Under the pieces are notes generated by a model. That model was not told where the DNA came from and did not search any database. It worked only from the letters and a program-made list of their open reading frames with translations. Positions 25,295-33,302 of a stretch of 64,000 bases of DNA are shown in pieces. Within the stretch, counting starts at the first letter, position 1, and each line of letters starts with the position of its first letter. This stretch comes from Micromonospora sp. U21. Lineage in GTDB: Bacteria > Actinomycetota > Actinomycetes > Mycobacteriales > Micromonosporaceae. Made by a program: the position numbers and the translations under genes. The stretch covers positions 1 to 64,000 of the forward strand of contig NZ_JAGPYK010000025.1 of assembly GCF_018070045.1 (NCBI RefSeq). Reading direction: 5' to 3'.

Positions 25295-26227
25295 CGCGAG
25301 TCATCGGGTCATCGGAGCCAGATGATGGCGGCGATGAGGACCAGGCTGGCTCGGTAGAGGGATGCCCGTTTGGCGTAGCGGGTGGCCAGGTCACGCCACT
25401 GCTTGAGCCGGTTGAAGCAGCGTTCCACGACGTTGCGCTCGCGGTAGATCACCGTGTCGAAGGCCGGGGGTCTGCCGCCGGCGCTGCCCTTGGCGGCCCG
25501 GCGAGCGACTTGGTCGCTGCGTTCGGGGATGACGTGTCGGATTCCGCGTTGGCGCAGTGCCCGGCGGGTGGAGTCATGCGCGTAGCCCTTGTCCGCGATC
25601 AGCACCTCAGGACGCTTGCGGGGCCGGCCGGGCCCGGGCTCGTTGACCCGGATCGCGTCCAGCAGCGCCAGAAGCTGGGGATTGTCGCCAGCCTGACCCC
25701 GGGTGAGCAGGATCGACAGCGGCCGTCCGCGGCCGTCGACGGCGAGGTGGATTTTCGTGCTCAGTCCTCCGCGGGACCGGCCGATGGCCTCGCCATCTTG
25801 CGCACCAGGTGTCGCCGCACTTGCCGGGGAGCTCTTTTTTCGCGGGCGCCAGCGGCATGCTGGTGCGCCCGCACGATCGACGAGTCGATGCTGATCGTCC
25901 ACTGCACCGGTGCGCCATCGTTATATACCTGCGCCGCCGCGAGGATCCGATCCCATGTCCCATCGGCCGTCCAACGGCGCAGTCGTTCATGGCAGGTCTT
26001 CCACGGCCCGAAGCGTTCTGGCAGGTCACGCCACGGCGCACCTGTGCGCAGCTTCCACAAGATCCCGTTGATGACCTGCCGGTGATCCCGCCACCGCCCG
26101 CGCGCACCGCCTGGCTCCGGCAGCAGCGGCGCGATCACCGCCCACGCCTCATCGGTCAGCTCACCACGACGCACCACCGGTACATCGTCAACGATCAACC
26201 ACTACAAGATCAACAGGACACGCCCTA
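25295..26227 (-). mobile_element. IS5 family (IS427-like) insertion element, left end not recognisable
   Basis: The right end is clear: on the minus strand it begins CTAGGGCGTGTCCTG at 26227, about 30 bases before the transposase start. A matching inverted repeat is not visible to the left of the transposase stop at 25309, so that end may be lost or diverged. Two overlapping frames encode the transposase. Confidence 0.75.
25309..26198 (-). CDS. IS5 family transposase made from two frames
   Basis: Frame A (26198 to 25761) gives the N-terminal DUF4096-type part: RGELTDEAWAVIAPLLPEPG and NGILWKLRTGAPWRDLPERF. Frame B (to 25309) gives the DDE domain: SRGGLSTKIHLAVDGRGRPL, EVLIADKGYAHDSTRR with the central Asp, and VVERCFNRLKQWRDLATRYA with the Glu of the Y(2)R(3)E(6)K-like motif. 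The frames meet at GCGAAAAAAGAGC, a run of six A read as a slippery site in this IS group, so a programmed frameshift would yield the full ~290-residue enzyme. It therefore looks potentially active as a protein. Confidence 0.85.
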
Positions 26228-26228
26228 G

Positions 26229-26370
26229 ACCAGCGCGACGCTCCAGCCGAACAGCCCGTCCTGCAGCCCAGTGAACGGAAAGATCCACTCCGGGTGGGCT
26301 GCGGTGATCACCTGCACCCAGGCATCCTGACCGACCCTCCTCAGCAGACAGACACCGGGGTTACGAGACG
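26229..26370 (-). pseudogene. 3'-truncated gene fragment at the IS5 insertion point
   Basis: The minus strand reads VGQDAWVQVITAAHPEWIFP then FTGLQDGLFGWSVALV and stops at TAG, which is part of the CTAG that begins the IS5 element. The gene was evidently interrupted there. Its 5' end is unclear, and the continuation is not on the other side of the IS. Family unknown. Confidence 0.45.
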
Positions 26371-26409
26371 TCCCTTAGCCTGACTTTTCCTTGAACGGCG
26401 ACGGGATGA

Positions 26410-26478
26410 TCAGCGGAGCAGGTCGGCCCGGATGATGGTCTGTTCGACCTGGCTGCCCAGCCGCCGTAGATTTTTCAC
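26410..26478 (-). CDS. Micro-ORF of 22 residues with a strong ribosome site
   Basis: GTG at 26478 lies six bases after GAGGAGG, a near-ideal ribosome site, and opens MKNLRRLGSQVEQTIIRADL ending two residues later. The peptide is basic and amphipathic. It follows the anti-sigma-like gene by about 70 bases, past a hairpin. It may be a leader or regulatory peptide, or the surviving start of a longer gene. No homologue comes to mind. Confidence 0.35.
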   Translation of the reverse strand: MKNLRRLGSQVEQTIIRADLLR

Positions 26479-26501
26479 AGAACCTCCTCAGCGATGACGA
26501 C

Positions 26502-26527
26502 GGCCGGCCGCATACGCGCGGCCGGCC
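26502..26527. terminator. Perfect 10-bp hairpin after the ECF operon
   Basis: GGCCGGCCGC (26502-26511) pairs with GCGGCCGGCC (26518-26527). It lies 23 bp past the stop of the CU044_5270-like gene and probably terminates the sigma-factor operon. No T-run. Confidence 0.65.
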
Positions 26528-26549
26528 ATCGGTACAAAAAGGGGCGGCG

Positions 26550-27716
26550 CTACTCCTGTGGCAGGGTCGGCAGCTGCTGTGCGGCGTCGGACCACTCCGC
26601 CGTCAGCACCACGGTTCCGCTCTCCTTGGCAGGTGCCGTCGCATGCTTCGGCGTCGAGCTGGTCTTCGTGCCGAGCAGCCGATGGGTCGAGGGGTCGACA
26701 ATCAACCGCACGGTGGTGCTGTTGTCGCTGTGCTCCACGCCCTGCCCGGAGCGTCCGCTCTCGTCCTTAACGGTGCCGAGGCTGCGTACACCGGGGATGT
26801 CGGCGAGGATCCGGAACGCCGCGGCGCGCACCTTCGGCGGGGCCGGCGTGTCCAGCAGCATCCGGCTCAGGAAGCCGAACAGCAGCTGATTGCTCGCGGT
26901 GCTGCCGGCGGCGACCCCCATCTCCTTCTGGATCCGGCTGGTCACCCACACCCGCAGCGCGCCCTGCTCGTCCGGCAGTTGCCGGACCTGTTCCAGGCTG
27001 AGCTGTCCGAGGTCCTCCAGGTAGCGGGGAGCCTCGGTGTCCCTGGTGAGGGTGCCCTCGCCCGGCCGGGTGGACAGGACCAGCTTGTTCGGGCTGTCGG
27101 TGTCGAGGGTCCACTCGGTCGGGGAGCCGGCCGCGCGCCAGGCCTGCTCGTCGGCGGCGCTGTACGGCCGTATGCCGAGCTCCCGGCGGCCGGTCCAGCT
27201 GGTCTCCCGCGGGTCGCTGGCGTCCCAGCTCTCGTTAACGCTGCGCCGGAGCATCCAGTACCCGTCAGAGTCGGTGCCGACCCGCTGCGGCCCGAACACG
27301 TCGAGCGTCTTGACATGCCAGTACTTGCCCGACTCAGCAGGCGCCTGCTCCGCCCGGGTCGCCGCGGCGAGCAGAATGTCGCGCGCCGTCACCGGCGTCA
27401 CGCCCCCGATGGCGCTGTCCGCGGCTCCCGGCTGCCCACCGGCCAGCGGCGGGGTGCCGGTCTGCCCGCCCGGCGGTGCCGAGAGCATCGTCACCGCCAG
27501 CACCCCCGCCGCGGCCGCCCCGACCAACCCGGTGCCGAGGAAGGACCAGCGCAGCACCGGCCGCGACGCCGTCGACCGGCCGACCACACGATGACCGGAC
27601 GAGTCCCCGGCCGACGCGGCCGCGACGACCCCGTCCAGCACCCGCCGCCCTACGTCACTGCGTGCCCATCCGGCCGAGTCCGGTCGGCCCTGACGCACCA
27701 ACTCATCGATATTCAT
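26550..27716 (-). CDS. CU044_5270 family membrane protein, partner of the ECF sigma factor
   Basis: 388 residues. A cytoplasmic N-terminal part (MNIDELVRQGRPDSAGWARS) is followed by one transmembrane helix (FLGTGLVGAAAAGVLAVTML, about residues 59-78). The large extracellular domain has the family's VTARDILLAAATRAEQAPAE, GKYWHVKTLDVFGPQRVGTD and LFGFLSRMLLDTPAPPKVRA blocks. These proteins are nearly always encoded just after an ECF sigma gene, here with a 14-bp overlap, and are taken as membrane regulators (anti-sigma-like) that couple an outside signal to sigma activity. That role is inferred from context. Confidence 0.85.
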   Translation of the reverse strand: MNIDELVRQGRPDSAGWARSDVGRRVLDGVVAAASAGDSSGHRVVGRSTASRPVLRWSFLGTGLVGAAAAGVLAVTMLSAPPGGQTGTPPLAGGQPGAADSAIGGVTPVTARDILLAAATRAEQAPAESGKYWHVKTLDVFGPQRVGTDSDGYWMLRRSVNESWDASDPRETSWTGRRELGIRPYSAADEQAWRAAGSPTEWTLDTDSPNKLVLSTRPGEGTLTRDTEAPRYLEDLGQLSLEQVRQLPDEQGALRVWVTSRIQKEMGVAAGSTASNQLLFGFLSRMLLDTPAPPKVRAAAFRILADIPGVRSLGTVKDESGRSGQGVEHSDNSTTVRLIVDPSTHRLLGTKTSSTPKHATAPAKESGTVVLTAEWSDAAQQLPTLPQE

Positions 27717-28272
27717 CGAGTCCCTCTCCCACTGTCACTGGATTGCGGATGGTCGACCAGGCTTCGCTTTCGTCCTTGGTGACCCGTTCGTACGCGGCGC
27801 GGAACCGGTTGCGGGCACGGTGCAGCCGGACAGCGTAGGTGGGGCGCGAGACGCCGAGCACCCGCGCCGCCTCCGCCGGGGTCAGGTCAAACCAGGCTGC
27901 CGTGACCAGCACTTCGCGGTCCCGCGCACCGAGCGCGTCCAGCGCCCGGCGCACCTGGTCGCGCAGCGCGACATCATCGGCGAGCCGATCTGGCCCGTCC
28001 TCCGCGACCGTCGACGTGACCACCCGCTCGTCCAGCGCGGCCGCGGCGGCGCCTTGCCGACGGCGGGCCAGCACCACGTTGCGCGCCACGCCGAACAGCC
28101 AGCCCCGCTCCTCGCCCGCCCGAACCCTTTCCAGTGACCGCCAGGCCACCAGAAATACCTCACCCACCACGTCCGCAGCGTCTTGCCGACCGACTCTCCA
28201 GGTCGCGTACGCGTGGATGTCGTCGGCATGTCGGCGGAACAGCTCGGTCACCCGATCTTCCCGTTCTCGCAT
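27703..28272 (-). CDS. ECF RNA polymerase sigma factor
   Basis: 189 residues from ATG 28272, placed seven bases after GGAGG; the longer frame to 28323 is unnecessary. Region 2 reads TELFRRHADDIHAYATWRVG with DAADVVGEVFLVAWRSLERV. Region 4 reads LGARDREVLVTAAWFDLTPA with EAARVLGVSRPTYAVRLHRA. It recruits RNA polymerase to a small regulon in response to a signal relayed by the overlapping downstream membrane partner. The target promoters cannot be deduced from this window. Confidence 0.92.
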   Translation of the reverse strand: MREREDRVTELFRRHADDIHAYATWRVGRQDAADVVGEVFLVAWRSLERVRAGEERGWLFGVARNVVLARRRQGAAAAALDERVVTSTVAEDGPDRLADDVALRDQVRRALDALGARDREVLVTAAWFDLTPAEAARVLGVSRPTYAVRLHRARNRFRAAYERVTKDESEAWSTIRNPVTVGEGLDEYR

Positions 28273-28505
28273 TGCACCTCCGCAGCTCTCCTTGTCGCGG
28301 GTACTTGTCGACGGCAGGGCCACGGATTACAGAGGCAGGCGAGAAAATTCCAGGAGACCGCTGTGGAGCACAGCAACAATTGGCGCCTGGACCTCACAGC
28401 GGTCAGGTAATGGCGGGTTCTCCCTCTGGATGTCGGCAGACAACGTCACCAGAGACGGCAAACCGAGCGCCCACCTCGCATCCCAGCCCGCCGCCTGCTC
28501 TGCTA

Positions 28506-28931
28506 TCAGCGATCAGGCAGGCAGACCGCACGAACCTGCTCCGTCACCGTTGCATGGTCGTCGCCCTGGTGCTCGATGACACGCGACCCCACGCTCTCAA
28601 GCTTTGACGGTGGTCGGCCTGAGCGGGTCATCTCGGCGCGATAGTCACGCCACTGCTGCCGCAGCTCGTCGTGGCGGGCCCGGCCAGCACCCGGGATAGC
28701 CCCAGCTCGTCGCCGGCGCTCAGCTTCAACAGGCAACCGTGGCCGCCGCCTTCGGGGTTGCCTCCCCTTGCGGCTTCCAATTGCTTTCGCACGACCCATG
28801 AGGCGGGCACAGCAACGAGGCCGGCGCAGACGAGCGCCACGAGCGCCCACGGCCATTGCCGCGACGGCCTATTCGCTTCGCGGAGTCGGTGCGGTCGCCA
28901 TCCTGCTGCCCCTCCCCCATGGTCATCTCGC
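28506..28931 (-). pseudogene. Membrane protein broken by two frameshifts
   Basis: Three frames on the minus strand connect into one plausible protein: MTMGEGQQDGDRTDSA (start 28931), then WPWALVALVCAGLVAVPASW with KQLEAARGGNPEGGGHGCLL (one transmembrane helix, then a soluble part), then RHDELRQQWRDYRAEMTRSG with KLESVGSRVIEHQGDDHATV to the stop at 28506. The shifts lie near 28875 and 28680. No family recognised. Taken as decayed. Confidence 0.55.
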
Positions 28932-28934
28932 GAC

Positions 28935-29495
28935 CATACGAGAGCCTCGGGTAGCGAGCTTGGCGGCGGCTCAGCCCTCGGCCGGCGTGATCGACACCCA
29001 GAGCGTGAAAACGTCCACCAACGCGCCGCTGGCCAGCCAAGGCATCGACGCCGGCAAGAAGACTGTCGGACGCAAGCGCGGCATCGTCACCGACACCCTC
29101 GGTCTGCTCCTCGCCGTCATCGTCACCGCGGCCAGCGCCAGCGCCAGCGACAACACGATCAGCATCGACCTACTCGATCAGGCCAAAGCCGCGCATCCCG
29201 CCCTGGCCAAGACCTGGGTCAACGCCGGCTTCAAGAACAAGGTCATCGAACACGGCGCCACCCTCGGCATCGACGTCGAGGTCGTCGCCAAAGACCCGCA
29301 CATCAAAGAATCTCAGTGGTCAAACGCCGATGGGTCATCGAACGCACCCTCGGCTGGATCATGCTCCACCGGCGCCTCGCCCGCGACTACAACGCCCTAC
29401 CCGACAACCCCGCCAGCATGATCCACATCGCGATGATCGACAACCTCACCAAACGGGTCACCGACGAAACCACCCCAACCTGGCGAGACATCTGA
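28935..29495 (+). pseudogene. IS5-family transposase, 3' part with frameshift
   Basis: PSAGVIDTQSVKTSTNAPLA, GIDAGKKTVGRKRGIVTDTL and NAGFKNKVIEHGATLGIDVE are the first half of an IS5 (IS1031/ISL2-like) DDE domain, including the DTQSVKT catalytic Asp. Near 29300 the frame shifts to VVKRRWVIERTLGWIMLHRR with LARDYNALPDNPASMIHIAM, which holds the catalytic Glu. The N-terminal third is missing. It is a different subgroup from the element at 25.3 kb. GAGGGCGTCTGATTCACG, read on the minus strand just after the stop, may be its inverted repeat. Confidence 0.8.
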
Positions 29496-29632
29496 AGATC
29501 ACATCACTCGCAAAATACGTGAATCAGACGCCCTCTTAGTACAGCCGGAGTCCCGCCAGACCGCCGACTCCTACCATGCGCGACGGGCCATGAGGGCGGA
29601 CAGGGCGTGCCGATCGGCCCCATACTCGACCG

Positions 29633-30244
29633 ATGCGGCTGTACCTGTCCTCGTTCCGCACCGGGGCGCACCCGGACCGGCTCCTCGCCCTGACGGGCGG
29701 CCGGCGTACCGCTCTGATTCCGAACGCCCTCGACGCGCTGCCCACCGGTGTGCGTGACAACGCCCTGCGACGCGACCTCGACGACCTCCACGAGTTGGGC
29801 CTCGACGTGGCAACGGTCGACCTGCGCGAACCGGGCGCGGTGGCCCGCCTCGCCGAGCACGACATCATTTGGGTACGCGGCGGAAACGTGTTCGTCCTGC
29901 GCCGGGTGCTCGCGGACACCGGGGCCGACTCCGCGCTGCTCGACCTGCTGCATGGCGACGCTTTGGTCTACGGCGGCTACAGCGCCGGCGCCTGCGTGCT
30001 GGCAGACGACCTGTCGGGGCTGGCGCGGGTCGACGACCCGGCCGCCGTCGCCGACCCGCTGACGACCGGCCTCGGCCTCCTCGACCGGCCCTTCGTCCCG
30101 CATGTACGGTCACCCGGCCATCCAGAAACCAGCCAATGTAACGCCGTGTCGGCCGCGTACGACGCCGCCGGCGAGCCGCACTGGGCACTGCGCGACGGCG
30201 AGGTGCTGCTGGTCGACGGCGACCGGACCGAACTGCTGCACTGA
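29633..30244 (+). CDS. Peptidase E-like (S51 family) serine peptidase
   Basis: 203 residues. The class I glutamine-amidotransferase-like fold is shown by LYLSSFRTGAHPDRLLAL, the strand-turn DIIWVRGGNVFVLRRVLADT, and the nucleophile elbow GDALVYGGYSAGACVLADDL, where Ser replaces the Cys of amidotransferases as in peptidase E. The C-terminal RPFVPHVRSPGHPE carries the His of the triad. Family members cleave N-terminal Asp-containing dipeptides in the cytoplasm. There is no clear ribosome site in front of ATG 29633, so the transcript may be leaderless. It stands alone. Confidence 0.88.
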   Translation: MRLYLSSFRTGAHPDRLLALTGGRRTALIPNALDALPTGVRDNALRRDLDDLHELGLDVATVDLREPGAVARLAEHDIIWVRGGNVFVLRRVLADTGADSALLDLLHGDALVYGGYSAGACVLADDLSGLARVDDPAAVADPLTTGLGLLDRPFVPHVRSPGHPETSQCNAVSAAYDAAGEPHWALRDGEVLLVDGDRTELLH

Positions 30245-30411
30245 GCGAGGAAGAGGGCGGTTCGCCCGCTTTCCCCAACTTCAAGACGTACCGCCGCGAT
30301 GGTCCTGTTATGTTCACGACCGCACCTGCGGCGCGCGCAGGGGTCCGGGACCCAGCTCACAGCCAGGGTCGGCCGTCACTCGGCGGAGCAGATAACTCGA
30401 CGGAGGTAGCC

Positions 30412-30816
30412 GTGACCGTTAAGACCCAGACCTTTCAATTCGGCGTGCCGTGGGAGTCGCTCTCCGGGTACAGCCAGGCGTACCGCGCTGGTGACACGCT
30501 CTACGTCTCGGGTCAGCTGTCCCACGACATGTCCGGCAACTTCATCGGCGCCGGCGACTTTGAACTACAGGTGAAGACCACCCTGGCCAACCTGGATCTC
30601 GTGCTGAAGCACTTCGGGGCGAGCCGCAAGCAGATCGTCGAAACCAACGTGCTGGTGAGGAACCTGCGCGACAACTTCGACACCTTGGCACGTCTCCACG
30701 CCGCGTACGTCGGGGATCATCGACCCGCCAGCACCGTGGTGGGCATCTCCGACCTCGCCCTGCCGGAGCAGCTGGTCGAGCTCGGCGCTGTCGTCCGCCT
30801 CGACCTGCCCGCGTAG
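30412..30816 (+). CDS. RidA family protein (Rid/YjgF)
   Basis: 134 residues from GTG 30412, five bases after CGGAGG; the longer upstream frame is not needed. It has the YjgF/RidA fold: GYSQAYRAGDTLYVSGQLSH, ELQVKTTLANLDLVLKHFGA, IVETNVLVRNLRDNFDTLAR, then HRPASTVVGISDLALPEQLV. RidA proteins hydrolyse reactive enamine/imine intermediates from PLP enzymes. The catalytic Arg (usually in the R-x-x-V-x-V context) appears shifted here to PASTVVGI, so this is a divergent Rid subgroup whose activity is uncertain. A hairpin terminator follows. Confidence 0.88.
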   Translation: MTVKTQTFQFGVPWESLSGYSQAYRAGDTLYVSGQLSHDMSGNFIGAGDFELQVKTTLANLDLVLKHFGASRKQIVETNVLVRNLRDNFDTLARLHAAYVGDHRPASTVVGISDLALPEQLVELGAVVRLDLPA

Positions 30817-30829
30817 CCGCCAGGCGGTG

Positions 30830-30858
30830 GGGACCCGGCCGCCGCACGGCTGGGTCCC
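30830..30858. terminator. Hairpin terminator after the RidA gene
   Basis: GGGACCC (30830-30836) pairs with GGGTCCC (30852-30858), with additional GCCG/CGGC pairing inside the loop, 14 bp past the stop codon. Confidence 0.6.
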
Positions 30859-31154
30859 TCCGACGCGCCGGCGCTCGCCGACCGTCTCAACAACATGATC
30901 GAGCCGCTCGTGGCGATGCCGTACCGCCCTGCGGCGCTCGCACCACAGCTCTGAGGCGTCCGGCCGGGGAGAATCCGCAGTTAAGGGCGCTGGCCGACCC
31001 ACCTGGGCTGCCTGGTACTTCACTTGGCCAAGAGCTCCGGCCGCACGCACGTCGACGCCGCCGTCACCTTGCTGACCGGGTGTATCGCCGTGATGGTCGT
31101 CGCGTTGGCCGGATGAACTCGGCGACCTTCAGGATCCTCACGCGCCGCTCAACG
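30859..31154. other. Non-coding left flank of the integrative element
   Basis: It contains a short plus-strand tail (HLAKSSGRTHVDAAVTLLTG, then CIAVMVVALAG, stop about 31120) that looks like the end of a small membrane protein without a start. I found no tRNA gene or clear attachment repeat here, although this is where one would expect the element's left junction. Confidence 0.4.
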
Positions 31155-31187
31155 ACGGCCCCGCCCCTTCCAAAGGGGCGGGGCCGT
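31155..31187. terminator. Perfect 15-bp hairpin terminator with T-run
   Basis: ACGGCCCCGCCCCTT (31155-31169) pairs with AAGGGGCGGGGCCGT (31173-31187) around a three-base loop, followed by TT. It lies about 270 bp past the end of the truncated integrase and close to the presumed element boundary. Confidence 0.85.
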
Positions 31188-31455
31188 TTCGGATATCAGG
31201 GCGTTGTCGACAAGGACGTCCAGAGCTGGCAGGTGCTGCAGACCCGACCCGACACCGCGAGAACTGTCCGTCTGCCTGCCATGCAACCGGCAGGTAGCGG
31301 CTTGCAGCCGGGCGTGCGCCATGGTGGGCCGGCGGGCGATGGTCAGGTGAGGGTACTGGCCCACCCCATCCCCGGACGGGCGCGGTGTGCCGGCTCTATC
31401 GCGACCAAACCGGCTGACCACCGTCGTCATGCCGCCCGATGCGGTCGACGGGGGA

Positions 31456-32703
31456 TCAGCTTCGTGGTGGCCTCTGCGGTGGCCGTTGAGTGATCGTCTC
31501 GGGGTGCCAGGGTTTGCCGTCGGGCCGGACGAAGAACAACCCGGTTTCGGGCCAGTCCGAGCCGCTGACCAGTTTCCACCCGTTACGGCGGGCGCGGTAG
31601 GCGCACAGCACGGTGACCGTGTCCTCGGCGAGGGGGATGACGCGTTCTCCGGCGCGTGATTTGACTGGCTTGGTGATCGGTTTGTAGCCGACGCTGGTGC
31701 GTTGTTCGGTGATGGTGATGGCGGCGGCGTCGAGGTCGACGCCGTAGTCGCGCAGGCCGCACAGCTCGCCACGGCGTAGTCCTCGGTGGGTGGCGAGCAG
31801 GAGCAGGGCGTAGAGGACGATGTCGTGGGTTTCGGCGTAGTCGAGGAACGCCCCAGCGTGGGCGGGTGCCCACACCATGACGGGGCTGGGTCGCGCACCG
31901 CTCTTGCGCCACCGGTTGACCGCGGTGTCGGTCCAGAGCCGTGGCTTCGGCGAGGCGCCGGAGGGCAGGTCGACGTGCACGGCGGGGTTGTGGTCGAGGA
32001 GCCGGCGGTGTTTGCGGATCGCGTCGTTGAGCGCCGCGCGCAGTGTCGCCAGGATCCGCTGTTGGCTGGCAGGCCCCACCGTTCGGACGCCCCTGACACT
32101 GTCGCGGACGGCTGGGTCGGTGCTGGCGCGCGCGGCGGTGATCTCGTTGTTGCGCAGGTCAATCTGCGTGAACACGGCCTGGATGTGCGTGGTGGTGAGG
32201 TCCTGCAGTGGGATGCGGCCGATGTTGGGGATCCAGTACATGCGGATGTGGTCCTGGTAGCTGCGTACCGTCGCGGGCGACAACCGTGTTCGCGACGTGA
32301 TCCACCCGGTGAGGTAGTCGCCGACGGTGGTGGCGACGTTGGCGGGTACGCCGGTGCGGATGCGGCGGGCGACGGCGTCTCGCTCGGGCAGCGGTTCGCC
32401 GCGCTTGCACGAGTACAGGAGGTCAGCGACCTGGAGGGTAAGGGTCTTGTCCCGGCCGGCGAGGCCGAGCAGCGCGCGGGCGTGGTCGCGTTCGGCGACG
32501 GCAGCGTCACGGCTGCCGAAGCCGGTGCGGCGTAGTTGGCGGCGCTTGCCGGTGACGTCGGGTGGAAGTTCGAGTTGGTAGCCCCAGTTGCCGTGGTGGG
32601 GGTTCCAGCCGCCGCCGCGTCGGAGTTTGGGGCACTTGGCGCCGAGGCGCTTGCCGTCGTGGACGCATCCGCATCGTTTGCCGACGGATCCGTCAGCCAT
32701 CAT
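31456..32703 (-). pseudogene. Tyrosine recombinase (integrase) lacking its catalytic C-terminus
   Basis: 415 codons. The N-terminal zinc-ribbon-like part (VGKRCGCVHDGKRLGAKCPK) and SAM-like core-binding domain (TTVGDYLTGWITSRTRLSPA) are complete. In the catalytic domain the first Arg (LATHRGLRRGELCGLRD, about residue 318) and the beta-hairpin Lys region (SVGYKPITKPVKSRAGERVI) are present. After WHPETITQ the sequence departs from the family and stops at 31456: no HxxR box and no Tyr nucleophile are found in any frame downstream to 31150. This copy cannot recombine, so the element depends on another integrase or is fixed in the chromosome. Confidence 0.85.
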
Positions 32704-32792
32704 TCGGTCCTTTCGTCGCCGCCGCCGCGTGCGCTACCGGGGGCGGGCATCGGATTGGTCGGTGGTGATCGACGCGTGATTCGCGGGCGGGG

Positions 32793-33029
32793 TCAAGTCG
32801 ACGGTTCGGTGGTGGGGTTTGGGTGGGGGCTGTTGGGGTCGACGCCGAGTGCGGTGAGGATGGCGGCGACGGAGACTCGGTAGCGCGACCCGACGCGTAG
32901 GACCCGGGCGGGGAAGGTGTCGGTGGCGGCGAGCTGGTAGGCGCGGCTGCGGGACAGGCCGAAGATCTGACCGGCGGTGGTGATGTCGGTGACCGCGCCG
33001 AGCGCGCGGATCCGCTCCACCGTCCACAC
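32793..33029 (-). CDS. Excisionase-like helix-turn-helix protein
   Basis: 78 residues from GTG 33029 (VWTVERIRALGAVTDITTAG). A MerR/HTH_17 fold follows: QIFGLSRSRAYQLAATDTFP, then RVLRVGSRYRVSVAAILTAL. It is the usual small DNA-binding protein beside actinobacterial integrases, controlling excision directionality. The frame is open further upstream without a better start. It lies 90 bp upstream of the integrase on the same strand. With the integrase truncated, it may survive as a regulator only. Confidence 0.75.
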   Translation of the reverse strand: MWTVERIRALGAVTDITTAGQIFGLSRSRAYQLAATDTFPARVLRVGSRYRVSVAAILTALGVDPNSPHPNPTTEPST

Positions 33030-33302
33030 CTGCCCTGCGATGAGCTGTTGTTGGTCGCGGCGGTCGTCCGGGGGTCGTCGGAGTTCATGAGGGCAGTTCT
33101 CCTTGTGTGTGGGTTGCGGTGTTGGCGGCGGTGAGCCGGCCGGTAGCGGCGCGGCAACCCGATGGGTGGCCAGGTTCGATTGCGTCGAGGGATGCGTCCG
33201 GCATCCGGTGGGTACCTCGAGGCCGTCTCCGACGTATCAGTCGAGCCGGCCGACTTGTCGGTGCCGGTATGCCCGACGGCGAAAGGCTGACCAGGCCAGC
33301 GG

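Noticed and set aside
30859..31455. tRNA gene or attachment-site repeat at the left end of the element
   Set aside because: No cloverleaf or TTCGA-type T-arm followed by a discriminator could be found on either strand, and no direct repeat partner is visible in the window.
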